Origin: Roseiarcus sp963764955
Lineage (GTDB): Bacteria > Pseudomonadota > Alphaproteobacteria > Rhizobiales > Beijerinckiaceae
Length of the DNA stretch: 64,000 bases
Assembly: GCA_963764955.1 (NCBI GenBank)
Contig: CAVXVE010000007.1
Span: 140,559-204,558, forward strand
Direction: 5' to 3'
Shown here one piece after another: positions 43,134 to 52,536 of this stretch (position 1 is the first letter of the stretch; the number at the start of each line of letters is the position of its first letter). Both the position numbers and the translations under genes were made by a program. The notes beneath the pieces are model-generated. The model did not search any database. It was given only the letters and a program-made list of their open reading frames with translations, and was not told the origin of the DNA.

Positions 43134-43795
43134 TGTCCGCTCTCATTGTTGTTGTCTGTGGAATCCACCCGAATGACGAGCTTTCCTTGCTACACGCCGC
43201 GCGCGAGACCAACTCGGCCATGCCCATCAGGACAATTTCGTCAAAGTCCGCATTTCGCCAATGCGGAGACTAACCCGGTGCCCAGCTTTGTTCTGGAGTG
43301 GGGGAAATTTGGCGCGCCCGATGGGATTCGAACTTCTCAGTTCCACGCCCCAGCCTCTGTTGTTTGTGAATGCCAACTCAGACTGGAACAGGCGTTCGGA
43401 AGGACTGCTCCCAGCGCAACCGACGCGTTCAGCCGAAGACCGCTTCCTCGCGCTTACCGACCGTTCATCGGGTCGATCTCAAAGGGCAGCTGAGGGTCCG
43501 ATATGGCACGTTCGCCGAGCTGTCGGGGAACGGCCGCAATTTGGGCAATTGAGACGTCGGAGCGATGTCGCGGATCGACGCTAACCGGTCGTTCGCGGCG
43601 GTGGATGTCGCAGTTGGGGGATTCCGCGCGTTCGTGATGACGCCGGCGACATCAAGTACGCGGCGGATCAACAGAAGGTTATCACCGATTGGCGTTAATG
43701 TAACGGTATGGAAATTTCTGATCCGCTGAAGCCCGTATTGAGGGCTAGCGGCGTGCCAGCGTGCGATGAACCCAGGACCCAGACGAGCTCTTTCG
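43134..43795. other. Non-coding stretch, 662 bp, with a tRNA 3'-end remnant
   Basis: No gene is supported. 43310-43333 (minus strand) looks like the 3' end of a tRNA and is described separately. The part near 43500-43700 (GGGAACGGCCGCAATTTGGGC and following) resembles non-coding repeats often found beside ABC_sub_bind genes in Hyphomicrobiales. Confidence 0.4.
43310..43333 (-). repeat. Possible tRNA 3'-end remnant (attachment-site debris)
   Basis: Read on the minus strand it is GTTCGAATCCCATCGG followed by GCGCGCCA, i.e. a T-loop (GTTCGAATC), the 3' T-stem and acceptor strand, and a terminal CCA. The 5' half of the T-stem does not pair and no D- or anticodon arm precedes it, so there is no functional tRNA. 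Such fragments are left where integrative elements used a tRNA 3' end as attB. Confidence 0.4.
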
Positions 43796-44788
43796 CTACA
43801 CGTCGCCGCGCGGAAACGGGTGCTGTTCGATTTCATCGTCGACGCGGGCGACGAACGATGGCGACAACGTAATGCCAAGCGCCCGCGCGGTGGCCGGATT
43901 GACCGACAAACGGAACAGGTAGGGCTGATCGATCGGGAGATCGCCCGGCTTCGCGCCTTTGAGGATTTTGTCGACAAAGCCGGCGAGGCTCCGAGTCATG
44001 TTCGGATACTCGGCGGAATACGCCATGAGACAGCCATCCCTGGTGAACCACTGGCCCCAAGCCATTGTCGGCAGGCGATGCGACAACGCTACTCTGCCAA
44101 TTCGGTCCGACTGGCTAGCCAACATTAAGTCCGGTAGGACAAAAACAGCGCCCGCCCCCTCATCCGCCATCTCTTCGATCGCAACATCGACATCTGGAGG
44201 CTCGCTGACGTTGTGGACCACGACACCTAAGCCGAGGGCCGCCGCAGCTCGCAGGGTGTCGTTCTTGAATGGAAGATAGTCGACCACCGGATTTGCCAAA
44301 ACGCCAATTTTCGTGAGGTTTGGCACCGCCTCACGGAGCAGCTCCAATCGCTTCGCGGTGAGTTCGGTCGCGTAGTAAGTAAGCCCGGTGACGTTCCCGC
44401 CGGGATGCCCGAGGCTCTTGACCAGCCCCGAAGCGACCGGGTCGCCACTCGCAATCATCACAATTGGAATTGTCTGGGTGGCGTCATGCGCCGCCTGCGC
44501 GGTCGGGTGGCTCGGCGCGACGATAACATCCACGTTGAGCTTGACGAGCTCCGCGGCAGCTGCCGGCAGCCGCTCATATCGGCGATCCGCGCTGCGACAG
44601 TCGATGATGACAGTGGTTCCGGGGATGTACCCGAGGTCTCTTAGACCGCTCTCCAACGATGAGTCATCGCAGTTTGGCCAGAAATCCAGCCAGCCGATAT
44701 GTGGGACTTTTGATTCAGGCTGACCTAGCACTGGGCCGCTGAGAAAAAACGTTAGCAGGAAGGCGGTGGAGCAGCGCCTCATGATCAC
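43796..44788 (-). CDS. ABC_sub_bind-family periplasmic binding protein
   Basis: 330 residues with a signal peptide (CSTAFLLTFFLSGPVLG). Family pattern: HIGWLDFWPNC, GLRDLGYIPGTTVIIDCRSADRRYERLPAAAAELVKLNVDVIVAPSHPTAQAAHDATQTIPIVM, LGHPGGNVTGLTYYATELTAKRLELLREAVP, matching PF04392-like proteins. No permease or ATPase gene is nearby. It lies downstream of the cyclase on the same strand and is the second such protein in the locus. Confidence 0.85.
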   Translation of the reverse strand: MIMRRCSTAFLLTFFLSGPVLGQPESKVPHIGWLDFWPNCDDSSLESGLRDLGYIPGTTVIIDCRSADRRYERLPAAAAELVKLNVDVIVAPSHPTAQAAHDATQTIPIVMIASGDPVASGLVKSLGHPGGNVTGLTYYATELTAKRLELLREAVPNLTKIGVLANPVVDYLPFKNDTLRAAAALGLGVVVHNVSEPPDVDVAIEEMADEGAGAVFVLPDLMLASQSDRIGRVALSHRLPTMAWGQWFTRDGCLMAYSAEYPNMTRSLAGFVDKILKGAKPGDLPIDQPYLFRLSVNPATARALGITLSPSFVARVDDEIEQHPFPRGDV

Positions 44789-44932
44789 CCCCGAACCTGT
44801 GTCGGGTTGGCGGATTTCGGTCCCTGATGCGCGAACGGGACCACAACCCTAGCACTCCCCGCGATATTGGTTTTGGCAATGTTCGTTCTAAATTCATCAT
44901 AATACTCACAGTCCATGCCGTCATCCGGATTG

Positions 44933-46693
44933 TCAGGTCTCGCGCCCGGCCGCGCTTTTTGCCGCGAACACCGGCACCGGCTCGGAGAAGCCCTTCATCG
45001 GCGAGGCGCCGACGGCCTTAAGGTCGATCGTCGCGGTCGCAGCCGCCGCCGTCTCCGGATCGATCAGAACTTGGCCGTCACTGGCAGTCGAGCAGAGGCG
45101 CGAGGCGAGATTCACGACGTTGCCGATCGCCGTATAGTCGATCCTGCCCTCGTACCCGATGCGACCCACGGTCGCCGTGCCGGTGGCGATGCCGACGCCG
45201 AAGCCGATGACATACCCGCGTTCCCGCCATCGCAAGATCAGAGCCTGCACCGCGCTTTGCATGTCGAGAGCCATGCGCACTGCGCGCGTCGCCGGCTCGG
45301 GACACGGCAGCGGCGCATTGAGGAGCAGCATCAGGCCGTCGCCCATGAAGCAGGTCAGCGTCGCCTCGTAGCGCATGATAATCGAGCCCAGGGCGTCGTA
45401 ATAGTCGCCGAGAAGGCCCATGACTTCCTCTGGGCCGACCTCACTTGCGAAAGCGGTGAAACCGCGAAGGTCACAAAAGACGACGCTCACCTCGGTGCGA
45501 TGGCTTTCGAGGAGGTTTTCTTGCCCGACGTTCTCGACAAGCTCGGCGATCTGCGGCGCAAGAAAGCGCTTGAGGCGGCCGATGCGTTCCGCTCGCTCTT
45601 GCGAAACGGCCAGTTCGCCGGCCATTGCATTAAACCGCGACGCCAGGCCTTCCAGTTCGTCACCGGTGCGCAGGTCGATCTGATGATCGAAACGCCCAGC
45701 GCCGATGCGCGCGGCCCCCTCCTCCAACTGGCGGATCGGCCCGGCCATACGACGCGCAAGCAGATAGGCGAGCGCCAACGCAAAGGCCGAGCCGGCGATC
45801 AGCAACAGGCCGGTGCGCCAAAGCGCCGCGCGGATCGGGCCGTAGGCCTCGGCAGTCGGCTGTTCGACGAAGGCGGTCCAATCCGGGCCCGGGATACGGG
45901 CGGCGGCCGCCAATACCGGGCGATTCCCGGCATTGAAGCCGCTTACGATTTCGTTTCCCTGGGCGGCGGCCGACTTTTGCAGCGCCCGCAAGGGTGCGAT
46001 GGCTGCGTTGTCCGCGCCGCGAAGAACCAGACTGATGTCGGGATGCGCGACCAATCGGCCGACGCCGTCTAGGACGAAAGCTTCGCCTGTCTTGCCGATA
46101 TGGATCGCGGAGACCACATCCCAGATCAGTTTCAGGTTGATCTCGGCGATGGTGATGCCGGCGCTGGGTCTCGCGCCAGCAACTGCTACAGTCATGAAAG
46201 GCTCGGAGCCACGGTGCAGCGTCAGCGGGCCGAACCAGACGTGCGCCGCGCGCGCCCCGACGACCGCAGGATCCGTGGAGCGGTCGACCCCGCTCATCGC
46301 GACGTCGGGATCAGTGCGCGAAACATGCAGGCGCTCAATCCCCTTGCCGTCGACCAGAGTTACTTCGGTGATCGCCGGCGCCTGGCGCAGGAGTCTCAGC
46401 GCGTCGAACCGATGGCGATCGTCGAGACCCTCGGCCCAAGGCAGCTGGACCGTCCAATCCATCTGAGCGCGAATACCATCGAGGAAGGCTTGAATTTGCC
46501 CGGCCGCCGAATTCGCTTCAGCGCGCAAGCGCGAACTCAAATTGGCGCGTTGGTCGCGGTAGCCGAACCACGCATCGCTGGCCCCGTTGATGATGAGGGG
46601 CACAACGACCGCGACGAACAGAACTAAGAAATATTTCTGGAACAGGGAATGATGCGGCCGCGGGAACCTGTCGGACGACACGCCGTCCTTCAC
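44933..46693 (-). CDS. Membrane class III adenylate/guanylate cyclase with periplasmic sensor and HAMP
   Basis: 586 residues. Transmembrane helix 1 (about 18-40), periplasmic Cache-like sensor (about 45-290), helix 2 (LLLIAGSAFALALAYLLARRM), HAMP (GPIRQLEEGAARIGAGRFDHQID), then a class III cyclase: VVFCDLRGFTAF and FMGDGLMLLLNAP supply the two metal Asp residues, IGNVVNLASRL the Asn and Arg of the transition state. It would make cAMP (or cGMP) in response to a periplasmic signal. Its start overlaps the stop of an ABC_sub_bind gene by ATGA, so the two proteins are made together. Confidence 0.9.
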   Translation of the reverse strand: MKDGVSSDRFPRPHHSLFQKYFLVLFVAVVVPLIINGASDAWFGYRDQRANLSSRLRAEANSAAGQIQAFLDGIRAQMDWTVQLPWAEGLDDRHRFDALRLLRQAPAITEVTLVDGKGIERLHVSRTDPDVAMSGVDRSTDPAVVGARAAHVWFGPLTLHRGSEPFMTVAVAGARPSAGITIAEINLKLIWDVVSAIHIGKTGEAFVLDGVGRLVAHPDISLVLRGADNAAIAPLRALQKSAAAQGNEIVSGFNAGNRPVLAAAARIPGPDWTAFVEQPTAEAYGPIRAALWRTGLLLIAGSAFALALAYLLARRMAGPIRQLEEGAARIGAGRFDHQIDLRTGDELEGLASRFNAMAGELAVSQERAERIGRLKRFLAPQIAELVENVGQENLLESHRTEVSVVFCDLRGFTAFASEVGPEEVMGLLGDYYDALGSIIMRYEATLTCFMGDGLMLLLNAPLPCPEPATRAVRMALDMQSAVQALILRWRERGYVIGFGVGIATGTATVGRIGYEGRIDYTAIGNVVNLASRLCSTASDGQVLIDPETAAAATATIDLKAVGASPMKGFSEPVPVFAAKSAAGRET

Positions 46694-47664
46694 TCGATCA
46701 CTTCGTCGGCGCGAAGCTGGATTGTTTCGGGTATCGTCAGGCCGAGGTTGTGGGCCGTCTTGAGATTGATCGAGAAATGAAAGCGAGTCGGCAGTTCGAG
46801 CGGCAGATCAGCGGGCTTGGCGCCGTGCAATATGCGATCTGATTGTGCGGCCAAGCGATCGAACACCTCGTTCTGATCGATGCTGTAGGCCATCAGGCCG
46901 CCGATATGGGCAAGGAGATCCAGTTCCTCCATGTCGGGAAGATGATGCGCGGTCGCATAGTCGAAGACCGCCTGGTGGTTGATAACGGTGAGAGTATCGG
47001 CCACCAACAGGATCGCATCCGGCGGGTGGCGGTCCATCTCGCGGAACGCGTCGGCGAAATCGTTGGGGGCGCGGACCCCGAGCAATTGGGTGACGATGCC
47101 GAGTTTCTTCGCTTCGGCCTGCGCCGCCGTACAGCGCATCGACATCGCGAGATCGTTCTGGTTCCACAGCAGCGCCACGGTATGGACGCTCGGGACTGCC
47201 TCCTTGAGGAGTTGTAGACGTTTGGCGGAAAGATCGCTTGCCACCTCGAACTCGCCAGTGACGTGACCGCCGGGGTGCGCGAGGCTCTCAACCATTCCGG
47301 TCTCGACGGGGTCGCCGGCGTTCATTACCAGAACCGGTATGCCGGGCGCGCGCTGCATGGCGGTGAGCGCGGCGGGATACCCGCAAGCGACCAAGAGATC
47401 GACCTTATCGGAGATCATTCGATCCACCGCATCCGGAAGCCGCTCCAGCCGCCCCTCTGCCGCAAATCGCTCAAAGGTGACGTTCTTGCCTTCGATGTAA
47501 TCGCGGCGCGCGAATGCATCGGTGAAGCCCGGCGCCAATATACAAGTGCCGGGTCTCCCAACGTGCACGAGTCCTATGCGAAAGACCTTTGTGGGTGATT
47601 GCGCGGTCGCGCTGGAGCAAAGGGCAACTGCCGCCACGATCGCCAGGGCCATTCGAGCGGGCAT
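46690..47664 (-). CDS. ABC_sub_bind-family periplasmic binding protein coupled to the cyclase
   Basis: 324 residues with a signal peptide (MALAIVAAVALCSSATAQ). Family pattern FRIGLVHVGRPGTC, FTDAFARRDYIEGKNVTFERFAAEGRLERLPDAVDRMISDKVDLLVACG, LAHPGGHVTGEFEVASDLSAKRLQLLKEAVP. It overlaps the cyclase start by 4 bases. With no transporter genes in the locus, it is better explained as the ligand-binding partner of the cyclase sensor than as an importer component (inference). Confidence 0.85.
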   Translation of the reverse strand: MPARMALAIVAAVALCSSATAQSPTKVFRIGLVHVGRPGTCILAPGFTDAFARRDYIEGKNVTFERFAAEGRLERLPDAVDRMISDKVDLLVACGYPAALTAMQRAPGIPVLVMNAGDPVETGMVESLAHPGGHVTGEFEVASDLSAKRLQLLKEAVPSVHTVALLWNQNDLAMSMRCTAAQAEAKKLGIVTQLLGVRAPNDFADAFREMDRHPPDAILLVADTLTVINHQAVFDYATAHHLPDMEELDLLAHIGGLMAYSIDQNEVFDRLAAQSDRILHGAKPADLPLELPTRFHFSINLKTAHNLGLTIPETIQLRADEVIE

Positions 47665-47927
47665 GACCGCCCTCCCTTCAGCTAATACTTTTTATGCCAA
47701 CGGTGACCAGGGTCAGCGACAGAGCTACGCGCTAACATCGCAAGAATGTCAATTAGCGCGCTCTTAAGCGGCGCAAGGCGGTCGTCGCGTCGGAGAATGG
47801 CCGCTATTTTGCGCGGAAGACGGCGTGAGTCGACGTCAAGCGGTCATTGAAGATCGCCGTGGGGGACGTTGCAGTTGGGGGGAGAGCGGTCATTCGTCTA
47901 CGGTCGATGTCGCCGGCTTCAGGGGTG

Positions 47928-48587
47928 TTATTGTTCGGGCACCCCGGCCTTGCGGAGGCCTTCCAGGAGGCGTTCGCGTTGCGTCAGAAAAATCTGATTA
48001 TTGCTTTCGGCTCCGACACGGAAGCCGTGAACGGAGAAGTTCGGATTGAGCGCAAGCCCGGCTTGGGTCTCCGCCCGCGCCTCGTCCAGCTTGCCAAGAT
48101 TCCCCAAAGCGGCGGCGAGAAAAAAGTGCGCCATCGGCAAATTTCTGTTGGCCTCGATTGATCGCCTTAGCCACTCGACGGCCTCTTCGTTGGCGCCGAG
48201 ATGCACCTTTGCGGCGCCCGCCAAAAGCATCCAGACAAAGGCAAAATTGTCGCGAGGAGAGAGGCGGAGCGCCTCGTTTTCTTGAGCCTCGGTTTCCTCG
48301 GCCTGACCAGTAAAAATCTTGGCATTGCCCATCTCTCCATGAGCGGCGGCCAGGTTTGGATCGAGCGACAATGCGCGCTGGAGTTCGGCAATGCCTTCAG
48401 CGGTGCGGTTGGTTTGGTCTTTGACGACGCCCATCCAGAAATGCGCCCATGCATCGTTGGGCGCGGTCATTGCCGGGGGGCGGGAACGTCGCAGTTGAAC
48501 CGCTACGCTCCAAAAGAACTTCCTCACGCCGGTTTGAGTCAGGCGCCCACGTCGAAAGAACGGATTTTTGTCCAAATGCGTTGACAA
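47928..48587 (-). pseudogene. C-terminal TPR domain of a lost cyclase/TPR protein
   Basis: The supported part is about 48470-47928: WAHFWMGVVKDQTNRTAEGIAELQRALSLDPNLAAAHGEMGNAKIFTG and further TPR repeats, ending FLTQRERLLEGLRKAGVPEQ. This is the usual C-terminal tail of the long adenylate cyclase-TPR proteins common in Bradyrhizobiaceae. The catalytic N-terminal two thirds are missing and the first ~40 codons look non-native, so this is a truncated remnant. Confidence 0.6.
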
Positions 48588-48671
48588 ATATCGATAGCCC
48601 GCTTCACTGTTGGCGGCGCTAGCATGCCAGCGTGGACTGGCGCTACGAGAGGAAACTCAGGGAGATTGGCC

Positions 48672-49937
48672 ATGAAAATCCGTGTCGGGTCCGCGGTCGC
48701 GCTCACCGCTTTACTCATAGGCCTCTGCGTAGCGAGAGCCGACGACAATCTTCAAACGCTCGAGGGCTTCCGCATGACGGCGCCGGTCGACTGGCCGACC
48801 GTCCCGCAAGAGGGGCCAAAAGCAGACGCCATCAGGCAGATTCTAAAGGACAAGATCAAACTGCCACCCGGATTCCACATCGAGCTCTATGCCCTCGTTC
48901 CCGACGCGCGTCACATGGCGGTCGGCCCGCAGGGCGTCGTGACCTTCGTTGGCACGCGCAAGAGCAAGATCTGGGCGGTGACCGATCGTTCGCGCGCGGG
49001 CGGCGAGGGCGGCGGCATTGAGGTCAAGGAATTCGCCCCGACGCTGCCGAAGAGATTGCCGAATGGTCCCTGCTTCTCGAAGGACGGCTTCCTCTACGTC
49101 GTCGAGCAGAACCGAGTCCTTCAATATCCCGCAGCCGAATTCTTCTACGAGGGCCAGGATGTCGCGGTCAGCGTCGTTGTTCCTGAGGGGCAGTTGATCC
49201 CGAAGGCGGAGGAGAGTTTCAACCACACCGCGCGCGTATGCCGCGTCGGGCCTGACAACAAGATCTATATCCAGATCGGGCAGCCGTTCAACGTGCCGAC
49301 GAAAGAGAAAGCCGACCTCTATCGGAAGATCGGCATGGGCGCCATTATCCGCATGGACCAGGATGGCAAGAACCGCGAGATCTATGCGACCGGTCTGCGC
49401 AATCCTGAAGGCATCGACTTCAACCCGAAGGACAAGTCGCTATGGTCCAACGACAACCAAGTCGATGGCATGGGCGACGACATCCCGCCAGGGGAGATGA
49501 ACCGCATCGATAAGCAGGGCGAGGAGTTCGGGTTCCCGTGGTACGGCGGCGGGCATACCAGGACCAACGAGTTCAAGAACGGGACGCCTCCGGCTGACGC
49601 GGCGTTCCCCGAAGTCGAGCAGGTCGCGCACGCGGCCGACCTCGGCCTCTCGTTCTATACAGGCGACCAGTTCCCGGCGAAGTACAAGGGCGCGATCTTC
49701 TCGACCCAGCACGGCTCCTGGAACCGCACCGTCCCGGTCGGCGCGCGGGTGATGGTGACCTTCTTGAAGGATGACGGTCATGTCGCCGGGCCGTCGATTC
49801 CGTTCGCAGAAGGCTGGAATGACAACGGCCACTATCTCGGCCGCCCTGTCGACGTCCAGCAATATTGGGACGGCTCGCTGCTCGTCTCCGATGATCTCGT
49901 CGGCGCAGTCTACCGGATATGGTACGACGGCAAGTAA
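48672..49937 (+). CDS. Sorbosone dehydrogenase-like PQQ-type beta-propeller protein
   Basis: 421 residues from ATG 48672 (GGGAG upstream). Signal peptide ALTALLIGLCVARA. Six-bladed propeller motifs of the glucose/sorbosone dehydrogenase family: LPPGFHIELYA, FVGTRKSKIWAVTD, YATGLRNPEGIDFNPKDKSLWSNDNQVDGMGDDIPPGEMNRI, FSTQHGSWNRTVPVGARVM. A periplasmic sugar/aldehyde oxidase, probably passing electrons to the adjacent c-type cytochrome. A strong terminator follows at 49961, before the cytochrome gene. Confidence 0.88.
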   Translation: MKIRVGSAVALTALLIGLCVARADDNLQTLEGFRMTAPVDWPTVPQEGPKADAIRQILKDKIKLPPGFHIELYALVPDARHMAVGPQGVVTFVGTRKSKIWAVTDRSRAGGEGGGIEVKEFAPTLPKRLPNGPCFSKDGFLYVVEQNRVLQYPAAEFFYEGQDVAVSVVVPEGQLIPKAEESFNHTARVCRVGPDNKIYIQIGQPFNVPTKEKADLYRKIGMGAIIRMDQDGKNREIYATGLRNPEGIDFNPKDKSLWSNDNQVDGMGDDIPPGEMNRIDKQGEEFGFPWYGGGHTRTNEFKNGTPPADAAFPEVEQVAHAADLGLSFYTGDQFPAKYKGAIFSTQHGSWNRTVPVGARVMVTFLKDDGHVAGPSIPFAEGWNDNGHYLGRPVDVQQYWDGSLLVSDDLVGAVYRIWYDGK

Positions 49938-49960
49938 AAGCTAAGGCCCTAATTGAGAGA

Positions 49961-49995
49961 GACAGCTCCCGCATTCGCCGGAGCTGTCCTTTTTC
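49961..49995 (+). terminator. Rho-independent terminator after the sorbosone dehydrogenase-like gene
   Basis: GACAGCTCC (49961-49969) pairs perfectly with GGAGCTGTC (49980-49988), a 10-base loop between, followed by CTTTTT. It lies 24 bases after the stop codon and 22 bases before the cytochrome ATG, so the cytochrome may use a separate promoter or read-through. Confidence 0.8.
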
Positions 49996-50016
49996 GACAA
50001 GACGCGGGGGGGATGC

Positions 50017-50379
50017 ATGCAGTTTGGTTTCCCGTCGCCAACGACAGCGGCGGCAGTTGGCATCGGGCTGCTCTTTGGCCTCGGAGCCCAGGACCAGGCT
50101 GAGGCGCAGGGCGATCTGAAGGCAGGACGACAGAAGGCGGCGGAGGTCTGCGCGGTCTGCCACGGCGTCGACGGACTGGCGAAGATCGCCGAGGCACCTA
50201 ACCTCGCGGGGCAGAACGAGGGCTACCTGGTCGAGCAGATAGCAGCGTTCAAGGCCGGACAGCGCCAGAACGAAATGATGTCAATCGTGGTCCAGAGCCT
50301 TTCGCCTGATGATATCCAAAATCTGGCGGCGTACTATTCGGCGATCGAGATTTCGGTGGGCAAATTACCCGCCGAGTAG
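50017..50379 (+). CDS. Small secreted c-type cytochrome
   Basis: 120 residues with a signal peptide ending AEA (about residue 30) and one haem-binding CAVCH at about residue 45. The C-terminal part has the class I pattern GQNEGYLVEQIAAFKAGQRQNEMM and a Met (methionine ligand candidates in MMSIV). It resembles the small cytochrome partners of PQQ-type dehydrogenases, and its position next to one supports that. Confidence 0.85.
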   Translation: MQFGFPSPTTAAAVGIGLLFGLGAQDQAEAQGDLKAGRQKAAEVCAVCHGVDGLAKIAEAPNLAGQNEGYLVEQIAAFKAGQRQNEMMSIVVQSLSPDDIQNLAAYYSAIEISVGKLPAE

Positions 50380-50787
50380 GTCTGTCCCCTGCGAAATGGG
50401 GCTCGCGGAAAATGTAGGGAGCCGCGAGGCGGGGAGGGAGCTCAACCTAAAGCCACCGCGCCACTCTCCTACTCTACGCATTCTTGCCATCTCATCGCGA
50501 TCGCCGAGGGTCCGCTCTCCGCCCAATTGCGACGTACACCGCGCAATCCGCAATGTTCGCTTCACAACACCCGTCATTCCGCGACAGCTTTTCTGCGCAG
50601 GCGTTCCGCGGTACTGTCCCGCGGGTGGGTACCCGTATGACGAGGATGGATTCTGCTGCGCGGCTAGGCCCTCCCTGGCTGACTAACAGATCCCTTGGAT
50701 CTCTTTGCTCATGTTCGTTGATAACTACGGAGCGTGGGTGCATGTTCCGCGGCCTGTGACGCCCTCGTTCAAATTTCCACGCGGACG
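50380..50787. other. Intergenic stretch, nothing recognised
   Basis: 408 bases between the cytochrome and the convergent P450 gene; no gene, repeat or clear terminator was seen. Confidence 0.4.
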
Positions 50788-52536
50788 CTAACCCTCGGGC
50801 CCGTGCAGCCGGGAATGCAGCCGCACCCTGAGCCCCGCAGGCGACATCGTGAAGCCGAACAATTCCGAGACATCCTTCGACGCTCCGACGCGCTCAACGT
50901 CAAAGTTTTTGTAAAGCATCGACAGGAAGGTCTTCATCTCAAGTAGTGCGAGCGAGCGACCCGGGCACATGCGCGGACCCGAGCCGAACGGAAGGTGGGT
51001 TGAGACATTGTGCGGCCCGCTAGCGTCCCCAAGCCAGCGCTCCGGCCGGAACGCGAACGGGTCGACGAAGTTCGTTTGATCGAGAGTCGGGGGACGCGGA
51101 AGGACGGCCACCCCCGTTCCCTTTGGCAACATGAAGTCCCCCAGCGCCGTGTCCACATTGGCGTCCAGTATCATTAGCGGTGCAACTGGGCGCAGACGCA
51201 TCGTCTCGTTCGCAACCGCGTTCGCCCGGTTCAGTCTGTTTGCAGCGTCGACATCAACGGCGACGTTTTCGGAACCGATCACTGCGTCAGCCTCGCGTCG
51301 CAGTTCCGACGCCCATTGCGGACAGTCGCAGAGTTGATGAACGGCCCACGCAAGTGTGAACGCGGTCGTGTCTTCACCAGCAAGAAGCATCGTTAGGAGG
51401 TTGGACATGATCACATCGTCGGAGAACGGTTTGCCCTCCTCGTCAACCGACGTGAGCATCGCCTCGATGAAGTTTGATGGCTTGTTCGCACGATCCGGCT
51501 CCTCCTTCAGGCGGGCGCGTGCGTCGGACAACAACCCGTCGAGCCAATCGCGGACCTTGGCGAAGGCGCGATTGAGCCTCCGATCCGACGGCATGGGGAC
51601 ATAGCGCCAGATCGGAAAGACCGCGAATATCCGGCGGCTAATCGCCGGTAAGATCACTTCGAGTTCCCGTTGGATGACGTCACCTGCCTGCTCAATCGTA
51701 TTAGCGTCGTGACCAAACGCGATCAGCATGGTGACGTCGACGGTGAATTGTTTGAGTTCGTCGACGACATCGAGCACTTCCCCGTCGGTCGCGGACCTCT
51801 CCCATCGCATCTTCATCCGCTCAGAAACCGTCCGGATACTAGGGTAGAGCTGACGGAGGTTGCGCTGTGCGAGAGCCGCCACCGAGAGCTTGCGCTGCGG
51901 GCGCCATGCCTCGCCCTCCGCGTTGAACACCCCTCGGATCCCGATCTCGGACAGGACGACGTCCATCTTTGAGCTGCGGCGGAAAGCCTCGGGTCTCGTT
52001 CGCAGAGTCTGCTCGATCAATGCCGGGTCGGTCGTCGCGACGACCCGTTTAGAACCCATCCTGAACTGGTAGATCGAACCGTAGCGACCGGCCCATTCCT
52101 CCAGAATGAGATGAACCTTGGTGGCGTCGAGTTGATGCATGTTGCCGACCAGCGGCCAGCCGTTTGGGCCCGGCAGGTCGTCAAGGGACCTTGTCGCCGC
52201 GTTGAGCGCAGATCGCTTCTTGAGCCCCGTGACGTCGACAAAGACGCCGCCATCGCGCTCGGCGACAGGACAAGATGCCAGACATTCGGGCCCACCTTCG
52301 CGCTGCCCGGAACCGACCGAGAAACGCCACCGGTGATTGCGACAGACGAGAGCGCCGCCGTCGAGTTCCCCCTCACCGAGCAGCGCGCCCTGATGTGGAC
52401 AACGGCCTTCGAACGCGCGCCAGTTGCCCCTAGACTTCACCAACACGATGTCCGCTTCGTTTGCGGACAAAGCAAAGGGACCATCGCCGTTGAGTTCACT
52501 GAGCTGCGCGACGCGAATGAATGTCTCGGACTTCAT
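50788..52536 (-). CDS. Rieske ferredoxin-cytochrome P450 fusion
   Basis: 582 residues. Residues 1-105 are a Rieske [2Fe-2S] domain: FEGRCPHQGALLGEGELDGG then LVCRNHRWRF (CxH...CxxH). After a short linker (KKRSALNAATRSLDDLPGPNGWPLVGNMHQL) comes a complete P450: I-helix LLAGEDTTAF, K-helix NETMRLRP (ExxR), and the haem loop FGSGPRMCPGRSLAL. The Rieske part probably feeds electrons to the haem in cis. Substrate unknown; the P450 part looks like a fatty acid or terpenoid hydroxylase. No ferredoxin reductase gene is adjacent. Confidence 0.88.
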   Translation of the reverse strand: MKSETFIRVAQLSELNGDGPFALSANEADIVLVKSRGNWRAFEGRCPHQGALLGEGELDGGALVCRNHRWRFSVGSGQREGGPECLASCPVAERDGGVFVDVTGLKKRSALNAATRSLDDLPGPNGWPLVGNMHQLDATKVHLILEEWAGRYGSIYQFRMGSKRVVATTDPALIEQTLRTRPEAFRRSSKMDVVLSEIGIRGVFNAEGEAWRPQRKLSVAALAQRNLRQLYPSIRTVSERMKMRWERSATDGEVLDVVDELKQFTVDVTMLIAFGHDANTIEQAGDVIQRELEVILPAISRRIFAVFPIWRYVPMPSDRRLNRAFAKVRDWLDGLLSDARARLKEEPDRANKPSNFIEAMLTSVDEEGKPFSDDVIMSNLLTMLLAGEDTTAFTLAWAVHQLCDCPQWASELRREADAVIGSENVAVDVDAANRLNRANAVANETMRLRPVAPLMILDANVDTALGDFMLPKGTGVAVLPRPPTLDQTNFVDPFAFRPERWLGDASGPHNVSTHLPFGSGPRMCPGRSLALLEMKTFLSMLYKNFDVERVGASKDVSELFGFTMSPAGLRVRLHSRLHGPEG

